DNA from: an uncultured Propionivibrio sp.
GTDB lineage: Bacteria; Pseudomonadota; Gammaproteobacteria; Burkholderiales; Rhodocyclaceae
Assembly (NCBI GenBank): GCA_937923255.1
Contig: CALAIL010000034.1
Span: forward strand, 1-28,387
Reading direction: 5' to 3'
Length of the DNA: 28,387 nucleotides
How positions within the stretch are numbered: position 1 is the stretch's first letter; each line of letters starts with the position of its first letter. The position numbers and the translations under genes were made by a program. Of this stretch, positions 15,239 through 24,067 are shown piece after piece. The notes beneath the pieces are model-generated. The model saw only the letters and a program-made list of their open reading frames with translations. It was not told where the DNA came from and searched no databases.

Positions 15239-16836
15239 TGGCCACTGAAGCCGCAAAACGCGCCCCCTCACGCCAATCTCTGGCTGCCGCATTTCTGCTC
15301 GGTCTGGCGGGCGTGCCGGCCTTTGCGCCACTTGAACTTTTTCCGTTAGTTTTTGTGGCGCTGGGCGGCCTTTACCTATTGCTCGACCGCGCCGAAATGT
15401 ATCACTGGCGGCATGGCGCCCTGATCGGCGGCGTCTTCGGTTTTGGTTTTTTCCTGGGCGGCGTCTCCTGGGTCTACGTCAGCCTCAGCGTTTTCGGCGG
15501 CATGGCCATGCCGCTGGCGGCACTTGCCACCGTCCTGTTCTGCGCTTATCTCGCCCTCTACCCAGCGCTGGCCGGCGCGCTGTTCGTCCTGTTAACCGGC
15601 CGGGGGAATTTTTCTGGGGCGGATGTGCGGACGGGTTGGCAAACCCTACGACGCACGCTGCTGTTCGCTGCGCTATGGACGTTGACGGAATGGCTGCGCG
15701 GCCGGCTGTTTACCGGGTTTTCCTGGCTGGCGATCGGTTATAGCCAAACGCCGCCGAGCCCTTTATCCGGCTTCGCGCCGATAGTCGGCGTCTACGGCCT
15801 TTCCTGGCTAAGCGCCTGGCTCGGCGCACTGCTTGCCGTAGTCTGCGGCCGCGTTGTCTTTCAGGGCACGGCAACGGGCGCAAACCGCTTGCAGATTTTC
15901 CGGCAATCGCTGCCAATCATGCTGACCCTCGCCCTAACGCTTCTCTGCGGCAGCCTGTTGCGCCTTATCGAATGGACACAGCCGATCGGCCAACCCATCC
16001 GCGTCGCCCTGCTGCAAGGCAACATTCCGCAGGAGATGAAATGGCGGCCGGAGCGTCTGCACGATTCCTTGCGCATCTACCATCAGTTGGCGCACGCGCA
16101 TCCGGCACAACTCACCGTATTGCCGGAAACCGCCATTCCCAGTCTGCTCGAACAGGTGCCGGCAGACTACCTCGACGCCCTGCACAGGCTGGCACAACGC
16201 GAACACGGCATGCTGATTTTCGGCATTCCCACCCACGATGGCAGCAATTATGCCAACAGCGCCATCGCCCTTGGAAATGGTCACGACAATGGCGGCCTGC
16301 AACGCTACGACAAGGTTCACCTCGTTCCTTTCGGGGAATTCGTTCCGCCCGGTTTTCACTGGTTCATGGATCTGGCGGAAATTCCCATGTCCGACTTCAT
16401 CGCTGGCAGCCCACAGCAATCACCGCTGCGTCTTGGTGCGCTGAAAATCGCCCCGAACATCTGCTATGAGGATGCCTTTGGCGAAGAAATCGCGCGCGCT
16501 CTGCCCGAAGCCCATCTGCTCGTCAATCTCTCCAACGTCGCCTGGTTCGGCGATTCGCTCGCGCCGGCGCAGCATTTGCAGATCGCCCGGCTGCGCGCAC
16601 TCGAAACCGGCCGCGTCATGCTGCGCGCCACCAATACCGGAATGACTGCCATCGTCAGCGCCAATGGCAACATCGCCGCGGTACTGCCGCCTTTCACCCG
16701 CGGCGCCCTGACCGGCGAAGTACGCGCCCATACCGGCGCAACGCCCTATGTACGCTGGGGCAATCTGCCCGTCATTGCGCTTTGTTTGCTAATCATTGGC
16801 ATCGCAGCGCTACCGCGCCGTAACCAGAAAAACTGA
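15235..16836 (+). CDS. lnt: Apolipoprotein N-acyltransferase
   Basis: Lnt adds the third acyl chain to the N-terminal cysteine of lipoproteins at the periplasmic face of the inner membrane. The 533-aa protein has about six hydrophobic segments in residues 15-245. The nitrilase domain (about 255-500) holds the catalytic triad E298 (TVLPETAIPSL), K360 (RYDKVHLVPFGEFVP) and C410 (APNICYEDAFGEE). A last transmembrane helix is at about 510-527. Two ATGs (15235, 15238) overlap the corC stop and I cannot tell which is used. It is the last gene of the miaB operon here. In betaproteobacteria I recall glyQ following in the same direction, whereas here it is replaced by the convergent ygjP. Confidence 0.96.
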   Translation: MMATEAAKRAPSRQSLAAAFLLGLAGVPAFAPLELFPLVFVALGGLYLLLDRAEMYHWRHGALIGGVFGFGFFLGGVSWVYVSLSVFGGMAMPLAALATVLFCAYLALYPALAGALFVLLTGRGNFSGADVRTGWQTLRRTLLFAALWTLTEWLRGRLFTGFSWLAIGYSQTPPSPLSGFAPIVGVYGLSWLSAWLGALLAVVCGRVVFQGTATGANRLQIFRQSLPIMLTLALTLLCGSLLRLIEWTQPIGQPIRVALLQGNIPQEMKWRPERLHDSLRIYHQLAHAHPAQLTVLPETAIPSLLEQVPADYLDALHRLAQREHGMLIFGIPTHDGSNYANSAIALGNGHDNGGLQRYDKVHLVPFGEFVPPGFHWFMDLAEIPMSDFIAGSPQQSPLRLGALKIAPNICYEDAFGEEIARALPEAHLLVNLSNVAWFGDSLAPAQHLQIARLRALETGRVMLRATNTGMTAIVSANGNIAAVLPPFTRGALTGEVRAHTGATPYVRWGNLPVIALCLLIIGIAALPRRNQKN

Positions 16837-16875
16837 GTCAAGCCTACTGCCTGGCTTCTCAATGATGTTTTTACC
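16835..16875 (+). terminator. Weak hairpin between convergent lnt and ygjP
   Basis: GAG-TC-AAGCC (16835-16844) can pair with GGCTT-CTC (16853-16860) across an 8-nt loop. A T5 run follows only after a gap (AATGATGTTTTT). It lies in the 71-bp space between convergent genes, where a terminator is expected, but the spacing is poor for a standard rho-independent site. Confidence 0.35.
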
Positions 16876-16907
16876 CGCCGGAGAAGCACTCTTCTGCAAT
16901 CAGCGCG

Positions 16908-17735
16908 TCAGCGAGCGCATGTCGGCAGGCGTTTGAGCTCTTCGCGCAATTGGCGATAATTCGGGCAGTAGCGCTCGACAATGGCCCAGAAGCGCGCACT
17001 GTGGTTCATTTCGCGCAGGTGTGCCAGTTCGTGGATGATCACGTAGTCGATCAATGCCTGCCGATAGTGAATCAGCCGCCAGTTGAGCCGGATGCCAGTG
17101 CGCAGGCTACAGCTTCCCCAGCGTGTACGCGCAGCACTCAGGGCCAGTGGCGGTACGGGCAAGCCAAACTGGCAGGCAAAATGCGCCAGCCGTTCCCGGA
17201 AAATCGCCATAGCGCGTCGCCGCAGGGCGCGCTCAAGCAGGTGTGCCGCGTCGTCCGGCGTGCGTGCGGCCAGTATCAGGTGCGGCGCACCGCCATCGAC
17301 AACATGCAGGCTATCGGCATCTTCGCGGGTGTCATCGGCTTTCAAGGCTCCCGCACCGTGTTTTTCCCAGCGAATCTGGTTGCCGCCTTGCATCAGATGC
17401 AGTCTGAGCATGCCGCCCAGGTAGGGAACTGTTGCGCCGTCGGTGATGGCCTGTGGCGGCGTGCGGCGGGTACGCCATTCATCGAGTTTTTGCGCAACCC
17501 AGTCGCCATGCCGGCAAATTAGGGCTTCGATTTCGCTCAGTGCCGCCCGCAAAGGCGCGCCGACACGCAGTCCGCGCTCGTCAATGGACAGGCCGATGCT
17601 GCGCCGGCGGCTGCGGCGCAGCGAGTAAGGCACGATGCGATCATACAGAACAATGGTGTGCAGCGTTTCCCCTGCCGGACGCACTGCCCGATCCGGAAAA
17701 GGCAATTCCAGAGAATGTTCGATCCGTTGCGGCAT
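16908..17735 (-). CDS. YgjP/SprT-like zinc metallopeptidase (DUF45 family)
   Basis: The C-terminal part carries the zinc motif HELAHLREMNHSARFW (H235, E236, H239, then H245), preceded by TRWGSCS (204-210) and LNWRLIHY (217-224). These are the signatures of the YgjP/DUF45 metal-dependent hydrolase family. The N-terminal part has the usual YSLRRSRRRSIGLSIDERGL (37-56). From the ATG at 17735 the protein has 275 residues. A GTG at 17822 would add 29 residues that look unlike relatives, so I prefer 17735, though neither has a clear ribosome binding site. Residues about 115-150 form an acidic, probably disordered insertion (KADDTREDAD) that makes it longer than typical members. The cellular substrate is unknown. 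It is the last gene of the glyQ operon. Confidence 0.85.
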   Translation of the reverse strand: MPQRIEHSLELPFPDRAVRPAGETLHTIVLYDRIVPYSLRRSRRRSIGLSIDERGLRVGAPLRAALSEIEALICRHGDWVAQKLDEWRTRRTPPQAITDGATVPYLGGMLRLHLMQGGNQIRWEKHGAGALKADDTREDADSLHVVDGGAPHLILAARTPDDAAHLLERALRRRAMAIFRERLAHFACQFGLPVPPLALSAARTRWGSCSLRTGIRLNWRLIHYRQALIDYVIIHELAHLREMNHSARFWAIVERYCPNYRQLREELKRLPTCAR

Positions 17736-17840
17736 ACCGTGTCGATCGACTATTGCGCCCCTATCGCGGCGCGACAGCATCTGTTGCCGCAAAACTCGAC
17801 CGTTTCCGTAACGCAGTGCCACTACGCAGAAAATCGAGGC

Positions 17841-18563
17841 TCATCGACGATTGCGGTACGGCGCAATGCGCTGCATTTCTTCGGTAATCCACGCTTCGGC
17901 AAGGCGATTGACCTCTTCTGCGGTTTTACCTTTCGGATCGATGGGCGGGCCGACGCTGACGATAATTTCGCCCGCCCGCTTGGCGAAACGCTTGCTCCAG
18001 AAATCACCGGCATTGTGTGCAACCGGTACGGCCACAGCGCCCACGCTGACGGCCAGGTATGCGCCACCGGGCTTGAATCGCCGGATTTCACCGGGCAATG
18101 TGCGCGTCCCCTCGGGAAAGATTGCAACAGAAATGCCTTCCGCCAGCCGTTTTTGGCCTTGCTCGGCGACTTGCCGCAAAGCGTCACGGCCCGCTTTGCG
18201 GTCGATCGAAATCATCCGCACGGCGATAAATGCCCAGCCGAGAATCGGGATGTTCAGCAAAGATTTCTTGAGGACAAAAACGACAGGAGGAAAAATCTGC
18301 TGTAAGGCGATGGTTTCCCAGGCCGACTCATGTTTGGCGAGCACGACGCAGGCGCCGGACGGAATATGCTCGCGGCCGAGCAGGCGATAGCGCAGACCGA
18401 GTACCGTCTTGCACAGGCCGAGCACGACGGTGTACCAGACACGGATAATGGCAAAGCGCACACGCATGGGGAAGATCGCCGTCAGCAACACCAGCACGCT
18501 GGCAATCAGCGTGGTAAGAATGGCCAGCGGCGCAAAAATTAGCGTACGGAACAAGGCAATCAT
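17841..18563 (-). CDS. plsC: 1-acyl-sn-glycerol-3-phosphate acyltransferase
   Basis: PlsC acylates lysophosphatidic acid to phosphatidic acid at the inner membrane. The 240-aa protein has a hydrophobic N-terminus (about 5-30) and the acyltransferase blocks KHESAWET (77-84), an Arg block near VRMISIDRKAGRDALRQ (115-131), FPEGTR (149-154) and AVPVAHNAG. The catalytic motif is H78-X4-E83 rather than the textbook HX4D. I recall the glutamate form from other betaproteobacterial paralogues, so it is probably active. It lies between gmhB and ygjP with gaps of 36 and about 100 bases, as part of the glyQ operon. Confidence 0.92.
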   Translation of the reverse strand: MIALFRTLIFAPLAILTTLIASVLVLLTAIFPMRVRFAIIRVWYTVVLGLCKTVLGLRYRLLGREHIPSGACVVLAKHESAWETIALQQIFPPVVFVLKKSLLNIPILGWAFIAVRMISIDRKAGRDALRQVAEQGQKRLAEGISVAIFPEGTRTLPGEIRRFKPGGAYLAVSVGAVAVPVAHNAGDFWSKRFAKRAGEIIVSVGPPIDPKGKTAEEVNRLAEAWITEEMQRIAPYRNRR

Positions 18564-18599
18564 GGTTGGGTACGATCCGTTCTGGTGACGAGGCGAACC

Positions 18600-19217
18600 T
18601 CAGGTTTTTCTTTCCACCTTTTCGCTTTTGCTTTCTGTTCTCTCGGTTTTTTCGGCCTTCTCTGCTTTTTCCGCTTTTTTCTCCGCCATGAGCATGGCGT
18701 CGACCACCTGTGCGAGATCGTCGAACACCTGCGTACCGGCAGGCAGGGTCTCGTTGGCATAGGTATTTTCGCCCTTGCCGGTCAGTACCAACACCGGGCT
18801 GGCGCCGGCGCTGACGGCGGCTTCCAGGTCGCGCAGCGAATCACCGACGGCAAAAACGCCAGTCAGATCGGCATTAAAGCAGGCGGCAATCTGCTTGAGC
18901 ATGCCCGGTTTCGGCTTGCGGCAGTCGCATTTGGCGTCGGCGGCGTGCGGGCAGTAAAAAATAGCGTCGATACGCCCGCCAGCGGCCTGCACTGTCTGAT
19001 GCATTTTGGTGTGGATGGCGTTGAGCGTTTCCATGTCGAACAGGCCGCGGCCGATGCCCGACTGGTTGGTGGCGACGACGACGCGGTAGCCCGCCTGGGA
19101 GAGCCGGGCGATGGCTTCCGGACTGCCGGGAATGGCGCGCCATTCGGCGGGCGACTTGATAAAGCGCTCGGAGTCATGGTTGATGACGCCGTCGCGGTCA
19201 AGAATGATGAGCTTCAT
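18600..19217 (-). CDS. gmhB: D-glycero-D-manno-heptose 1,7-bisphosphate 7-phosphatase
   Basis: GmhB removes the C7 phosphate in ADP-heptose synthesis for LPS inner core. It is a HAD-superfamily enzyme with the nucleophile motif ILDRDGVIN (5-13; D7, D9), ATNQSGIGRG (49-58), a zinc site C89, H91, C97, C99 (CPHAADAKCDC) followed by RKPKPGM, and the Mg-binding GDSLRD (125-130). From the ATG at 19217 it has 205 residues, and the start MKLIILDRDG is family-typical. The last 27 residues are a low-complexity Lys/Glu tail (AEKKAEKAEKAEKTERTE) not part of the usual fold. In Gram-negative operons it commonly sits between glyS and plsC, as here. Confidence 0.94.
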   Translation of the reverse strand: MKLIILDRDGVINHDSERFIKSPAEWRAIPGSPEAIARLSQAGYRVVVATNQSGIGRGLFDMETLNAIHTKMHQTVQAAGGRIDAIFYCPHAADAKCDCRKPKPGMLKQIAACFNADLTGVFAVGDSLRDLEAAVSAGASPVLVLTGKGENTYANETLPAGTQVFDDLAQVVDAMLMAEKKAEKAEKAEKTERTESKSEKVERKT

Positions 19218-19396
19218 GGAAAAATCTGCGGAAATTGACAAGGAGCGGCGGATGCTTTGCGCGGGCAGCTCGCCAGAGAAACAGTGCGGCGCATCGAACA
19301 TTCAGGCAGCAAACGGCTCGCCTGCGCGATGCCGGCTGCACGCGGCGCCTGGTCCGCTCCGCGCCTCCCGTGCGCGCCCCGTTCGCCGTACATGGT

Positions 19397-21601
19397 TTAG
19401 GCCGACTGCAAGCGCGACAAGTCGGCAACGCGGTTCATCGCCGCATGCAGCGCGGCAAGCAGCGCCAGCCGGTTAGCCTTGAGCGCCGGATCATCGGCAT
19501 TGACCATCACGTCGGCAAAGAACGCGTCGACCGGCGCACGCAAAGCCGCCAGCGCTTGCAGTGACGCCGTATAGTCGCCCTGCTCGAAGGCGGCGTCGGC
19601 CTTGGGCCGCGCTTCGGCCAGCGCCGCCGCCAATGCCTGCTCGGCAGGCTCGCGCAGCAACGCCGGATCGACGTTGGCATCGTCCGTCACGGACGGCCCA
19701 GCCTTTTTCAGAATATTGCTCACGCGCTTGTTGGCGGCGGCCAGCGCGGCGGCTTCTGGCAGCGCCGAAAAGGCGCGCACGGCGGCAAGCCGGGCGGCAA
19801 CGCCCGCCAGATGCTGCGGCCGCCGGCTCAGCACCGCATCGACCTCCTGCGCCGAATAGCCTTGCTCGCGCAACACCCCGGCCAGGCGCTCGTAGATAAA
19901 ATCGAGTACGTGCCGAGAGGTTTCTGGATCGAACGGTTTTCGTGGCACAAATACCGACACACCTTCACCTACCGGGGCCTTGTCCGCAGCAGCCTGTTGA
20001 ATCGCTTCGTCGTTGTGTACTTCACGTGCCATTTCGATGATGGATGACACTTCAAGCGGCAAATCTTTTTCGATCAGCATGCGGATGACGCCCAGCGCAT
20101 GGCGGCGCAAAGCAAAGGGGTCTTTGTCGCCGGTCGGCATCTGGCCGATGCCGAACAGGCCCACCAGCGTCTCCAGCTTGTCGGCCAGCGCCACGATGGT
20201 GCCGACCTGGCCACGCGGCAGCTCGTCGCCGGCAAAGCGCGGTTTGTAATGGTCTTCAATGGCGTCGGCAATTTCAGGCGCCAGCCCATCATGCAGGGCG
20301 TAGTAGCGTCCCATGATGCCTTGCAGCTCAGGGAATTCGCCGACCATGCCGGTGAGCAGATCGGCCTTGGCAAGACTTGCGGCGCGTTCCGCCGGCTGCG
20401 CCAGCGCGCCGCCAAGTTGCCCGGCAATGGCCTTGGCAAGCGCGGCAACGCGCAGCGAGCGTTCGCCCTGTGTCCCCAGTTTGTTGTGATAGACAACCTT
20501 GTCCAGCTCCGGAATGCGGCTTTCCAGCGTTTTCTTGCGATCCTGGTCAAAGAAGAATTTGGCGTCGGCCAGGCGCGGGCGGACGACGCGCTCGTTGCCT
20601 TCGATCACGGCGCGCTCATCGTCCGGGCGAATGTTGGCGACGATCAGGAAACGGTTGGTCAGTCGCCCGGCGTCGTCGAGTAGCGGAAAATATTTCTGGT
20701 TGGCCTTCATCGTCAGAATCAGGCATTCCTGCGGCACTTCGAGGAAGGTTTCCTCGAACTGGCCGGGCAGGACGTTCGGCCATTCGACCAGCGCGGTGAC
20801 TTCGTCGAGCAGCGCCGCGTCGTCGACGGGCTTGAGGTCGGCGCCTGCTCGGGCGGCCGTTGCGGCAAGCTGGCGGGCAATTTCGGCGCGGCGCTCGTCA
20901 AAGCTGGCAATGACGGCGCCTTGTTCCTTCAGCGTCGCGGCATAGGCGTCGGCATCGGCAATATCGAGCGGATCGGCGGCGGCTTCAAAGCGGTGACCAT
21001 GCGTCGTGCGTCCAGCAGTCAGCCCCAGCGCCGAGACCGGCACGACATCGCGGCCATGCAGCGCGACCAGTCCGTGTGCCGGACGGACAAAATGCACGGT
21101 CGTCCAGCCCGGCTGCGCGCAGTGTGCGTGTAGCTGGTAGGCCATCACCTTGGGAATCGGCAAAGCCGCAATCGCCGTATCGAGCGCTTTCTGCAGGCCG
21201 TCGGCCAGCGTTGCGCCGGGCGCGCGGCTATCGTGAAACAGCGCCTCGACCTTGCCGTCGTGTGCTCGGCGCAGCCGTGGTACGTCGGCGGCATCTAGTC
21301 CGAGTGAGGCCAGTTTTTTGAGCAGGGCAGGCGTTGCCTGACCGGCGGCGTCAAGGCCGACGCTGGCGGGCATCAGTCGCGTCGATACAGCGCGCTCCGG
21401 CGCGACGGACAGCACGTTTGTGATATGAGCCGCCAGGCGGCGCGGGGTAGCGTAGGCGGTAATGCGCGCATCGTCGGCCGCCAGGTCAGCGCCGATGAGC
21501 GCTTCGGCCAGTGTTGAGGCAAACGCTTCGCCGAGTTTCTTCAGCGCTTTCGGTGGTAATTCTTCGACGAACAGTTCGACGAGCAGATTGTTTGTACTCA
21601 T
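19397..21601 (-). CDS. glyS: Glycine--tRNA ligase beta subunit
   Basis: This is the beta subunit of the heterotetrameric bacterial glycyl-tRNA synthetase, which binds and helps position tRNA-Gly. The 734-aa product starts with NNLLVELFVEELPPKALKKL, the conserved N-terminus. It holds ECLILTMKANQKYFPLLD (291-308), FLIVANI, KFFFDQDRKK and the HD-like region EFPELQGIMGRYYA, and ends in the C-terminal anticodon-binding domain with VNADDPALKANRLALL. It is slightly longer than many homologues but intact. Its ATG lies one base after the glyQ stop, so the subunits are coupled. A 179-bp gap with no recognisable feature separates it from gmhB. Confidence 0.97.
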   Translation of the reverse strand: MSTNNLLVELFVEELPPKALKKLGEAFASTLAEALIGADLAADDARITAYATPRRLAAHITNVLSVAPERAVSTRLMPASVGLDAAGQATPALLKKLASLGLDAADVPRLRRAHDGKVEALFHDSRAPGATLADGLQKALDTAIAALPIPKVMAYQLHAHCAQPGWTTVHFVRPAHGLVALHGRDVVPVSALGLTAGRTTHGHRFEAAADPLDIADADAYAATLKEQGAVIASFDERRAEIARQLAATAARAGADLKPVDDAALLDEVTALVEWPNVLPGQFEETFLEVPQECLILTMKANQKYFPLLDDAGRLTNRFLIVANIRPDDERAVIEGNERVVRPRLADAKFFFDQDRKKTLESRIPELDKVVYHNKLGTQGERSLRVAALAKAIAGQLGGALAQPAERAASLAKADLLTGMVGEFPELQGIMGRYYALHDGLAPEIADAIEDHYKPRFAGDELPRGQVGTIVALADKLETLVGLFGIGQMPTGDKDPFALRRHALGVIRMLIEKDLPLEVSSIIEMAREVHNDEAIQQAAADKAPVGEGVSVFVPRKPFDPETSRHVLDFIYERLAGVLREQGYSAQEVDAVLSRRPQHLAGVAARLAAVRAFSALPEAAALAAANKRVSNILKKAGPSVTDDANVDPALLREPAEQALAAALAEARPKADAAFEQGDYTASLQALAALRAPVDAFFADVMVNADDPALKANRLALLAALHAAMNRVADLSRLQSA

Positions 21602-21602
21602 A

Positions 21603-22541
21603 TCAGGCAGCTTTCTTGGCGTTCTGTTCAGCGAGTTTTTCTAGGACTTCATCAGCCCAGTCGCGCGGCGCGAGCGGGAAGCCGAGGCGCGCACGCGAGT
21701 CGAGGTAGCTTTGCGCGACACTGCGCGCCAGGTTGCGGATGCGGCCGATGTAGGCGGCGCGCTCGGTGACAGAAATGGCGCCGCGCGCATCGAGCAGATT
21801 GAAGGTGTGCGCGGCTTTCAGCACCTGCTCGTAAGCCGGCAGCGCCAGTTGCTCACGCACAAGCAGTTGCGCTTCTTTTTCGTGCGCGGAAAAGGCGCTG
21901 AACAGAAAATCGGCATCAGAATGCTCGAAATTGTAGGCCGACTGCTCGACTTCATTCTGGTGATAAACATCGCCATACGTCAGTCCCTCGGTCCACACCA
22001 GATCAAAGACGTTCTCAACGCCTTGCAAGTACATCGCCAGGCGTTCCAAGCCGTAGGTGATTTCGCCGGTAATCGGCCGGCAGTCGATGCCGCCCACCTG
22101 CTGAAAGTACGTAAACTGCGTCACTTCCATGCCATTCATCCACACTTCCCAGCCCAGCCCCCAGGCGCCAAGCGTCGGGTTTTCCCAGTCGTCTTCGACG
22201 AAGCGCACATCGTTTTTCTTCAGATCAAAGCCAAGCGCCGCCAGCGAGCCGAGGTAGAGGTCGAGGATATTGTCCGGCGCGGGTTTGAGTACGACCTGGT
22301 ACTGATAGTAGTGCTGCATGCGGTTTGGATTTTCGCCGTAACGGCCATCCTTCGGCCGGCGCGACGGCTGCACGTAGGCGGCTTTCCACGGCTCAGGACC
22401 GATGGCGCGCAGGAAAGTGGCGGTGTGGCTAGTACCGGCGCCGACTTCCATATCGTAGGGTTGCAGCAGGGCGCAGCCGTGTTTGTTCCAGAAAGACTGG
22501 AGACGCAGGATGACTTCCTGAAAAGTGGGTGTAGAAGACAT
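21603..22541 (-). CDS. glyQ: Glycine--tRNA ligase alpha subunit
   Basis: This catalytic subunit activates glycine and charges tRNA-Gly together with GlyS. From the ATG at 22541 it has 312 residues, the usual length. It begins [20 protein letters not shown] and shows the family blocks [60 protein letters not shown] and [18 protein letters not shown]. The frame continues to 22661, but this extension is unlike GlyQ and overlaps the promoter region. It heads the minus-strand operon glyQ-glyS-gmhB-plsC-ygjP. I recall this set lying downstream of lnt in the same direction in betaproteobacteria; here it faces lnt from the far side. Confidence 0.97.
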   Translation of the reverse strand: MSSTPTFQEVILRLQSFWNKHGCALLQPYDMEVGAGTSHTATFLRAIGPEPWKAAYVQPSRRPKDGRYGENPNRMQHYYQYQVVLKPAPDNILDLYLGSLAALGFDLKKNDVRFVEDDWENPTLGAWGLGWEVWMNGMEVTQFTYFQQVGGIDCRPITGEITYGLERLAMYLQGVENVFDLVWTEGLTYGDVYHQNEVEQSAYNFEHSDADFLFSAFSAHEKEAQLLVREQLALPAYEQVLKAAHTFNLLDARGAISVTERAAYIGRIRNLARSVAQSYLDSRARLGFPLAPRDWADEVLEKLAEQNAKKAA

Positions 22542-22717
22542 GAGATTTGTAAATCGCAGGAAAAACGCGGGAAGCCCGGATTTTACTTGCTTTTCCCGGT
22601 GGCGGAAATTGCCCGGTCGGTGCGGTGCGGGTGCTGTGTTGTGGCTAAGGGGCGGTGTCACGGGCGCGGCAAAGCGGGTGGCCTGCCGTCCGCGCCGCCT
22701 GGATGCTTCCGGCCATC

Positions 22718-22937
22718 CTTGTCCGGCATCCGCGCTCCAGGCCGATTCTCAGCCCCCTCCTCCGCAGCCCTTATTCTACGCGGGCTGTGGCGCATACCGG
22801 CCGGAAACGCGCTGAATTCGCGGGTCTCCGGGCATGCCTTTTGGGAACGACTGGCGACAGCCCGCGGTTGCCGCCTGGTGTTCGTGGAATCGTAGAATCG
22901 TGGCATTCGGGCGGCAAATGGCAGGCGGGTCAGTTTC
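22718..22937 (+). repeat. 220-bp tandem duplication, copy 1
   Basis: This segment runs from CTTGTCCGG to GGCGGCAAATGGCAGGCGGG and is repeated, diverged but colinear, immediately downstream at an offset of 220-221 bp. It contains two cores of the 40-bp family (CCCTTATTCTACGCGGG at 22768-22784; GCTGAATTCGCGGG at 22811-22824), plus CTCCGGGCATGCC and the stretch GGCGACAGCCCGCGGTTGCC. It lies upstream of glyQ (divergent) and has no coding character. Confidence 0.85.
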
Positions 22938-23157
22938 CTTGTCCGGAATCCACTCCCAAGCCGATTCTAAGCCCCCCTCCCCCCGCAGCCCTTATTCTAC
23001 GCGGGCTGTGGCACATGCTGGCCGGAAACGCCCTAAATTCGCGGGTCTCCGGGCATGCCTTCTGGGCACGACTGGCGACAGCCCGCGGTTACCGCCTAAT
23101 GTTCGTGGAATCGTGGAATTGTCGAATTCGGGCGGCAAATGGCGGTGGGTCAGTTTT
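22938..23157 (+). repeat. 220-bp tandem duplication, copy 2
   Basis: This is the second copy of the preceding segment, in the same orientation. Its cores are CCCTTATTCTACGCGGG (about 22989-23005) and CCCTAAATTCGCGGG (about 23031-23045). The 3' end of the copy, GGTGGGTCAGTTTT, runs over the stop codon of the yeaD-like gene (23150-23152). Copy 1 ends in the matching GGCGGGTCAGTTT, so the duplicated unit seems to include the last few bases of that gene. Confidence 0.85.
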
Positions 23158-24067
23158 GCAGAATCATCCAGCGGCGGTAGCACTCGCCCGGCATCAGCAT
23201 GATGGCATGGTCAGCAACGTCGCCGCGCTCGATGCAGACGTAACCGACGTGGTTGCCCGCGCCCAGGTCAGGCATGTTGCGGTCGTTGTCCCAGGCGTTC
23301 CAGATGACGGCGCAGCGCGCATCGGATTCGATATGCGTCTGTCCGTCAGGGGTGACGAGGCTCTGACACCTGGGAACATCGAGGTAAATACGATCCGTGT
23401 GCGCCGAGATCGTCACCTCACCCGTCTGCCGCTTGCGTCGCTGAGGGTTGCGTTTGTCGAGCTTGTCGAGATAGCGCGTCCCGTTGAGGCCACCAATGCG
23501 GATATTGGCCACATTCGCCACGGCAAAGTAGGTATGGAACGCAAAGGAAAGGGGCGCAGGCCGGGGGCTGCGATTTTCAACAGACAGGCCAAGCGTGAGC
23601 CGCGCGCCGACAAGCAGATCGAAACGGAAGGCAAAGGCATGCGGCCACAGATCGCAGAAAGACGCTTCGCCCGACAGTTCCATAACGATATGCGTTTCTC
23701 CCGCAGGTGTCGTTCCAGCGCCCGTGAGCGTCCACGTATGGTTTCTGGCAAAACCATGCATGCGCTTACCATCAGGGCCGGGGCCAAACCAGGGCAAGCA
23801 GAGCGGGATGCCGCCGCGGATGGGCGTTCTCGCCCTGAACGCCGTCAGCGGCGACAGCCAGAGCATTTCTTCTCCGCCGACGGGCTGGAAGGACACGACT
23901 TGCGCGCCATGCGGCGAAACAATGGCGCGCCCCAGCGCATTTTCGACGGCAAGCATCGGCAGGCCCGCATCGCCGGGCTGATGGCGTTCCGGCCATAGTT
24001 CCGAAGAATGGCGCAGGGCAAGGCCGGGGGTTCGCTTGATGAGTTCTGCTGGAATCTGCTTGGACAT
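23150..24067 (-). CDS. D-hexose-6-phosphate mutarotase, YeaD-like
   Basis: This aldose-1-epimerase-fold protein (305 aa) probably interconverts the anomers of glucose 6-phosphate or a related sugar phosphate. The active-site pattern is present: HGFARNHTW (H104), the catalytic FHTYF (H178) and the likely general base in GYVCIERGD (E280). IRGGIPLCLPWFGP (83-96) and the penultimate MLMPGECYRRW are also family blocks. It has no signal peptide. It stands alone, with a 670-bp non-coding region upstream and a tandem duplication at its 3' end, and its last codons touch the repeat. The insertion near LDKRNPQRRKRQTGE (about 201-216) is unusually basic. Confidence 0.85.
   Translation of the reverse strand: MSKQIPAELIKRTPGLALRHSSELWPERHQPGDAGLPMLAVENALGRAIVSPHGAQVVSFQPVGGEEMLWLSPLTAFRARTPIRGGIPLCLPWFGPGPDGKRMHGFARNHTWTLTGAGTTPAGETHIVMELSGEASFCDLWPHAFAFRFDLLVGARLTLGLSVENRSPRPAPLSFAFHTYFAVANVANIRIGGLNGTRYLDKLDKRNPQRRKRQTGEVTISAHTDRIYLDVPRCQSLVTPDGQTHIESDARCAVIWNAWDNDRNMPDLGAGNHVGYVCIERGDVADHAIMLMPGECYRRWMILQN

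Noticed and set aside
21711..23998. Long plus-strand frames (394 and 447 codons) opposite glyQ, the tandem duplication and the yeaD-like gene
   Set aside because: They lie antisense to recognisable genes and contain the repeat; no domain is visible.
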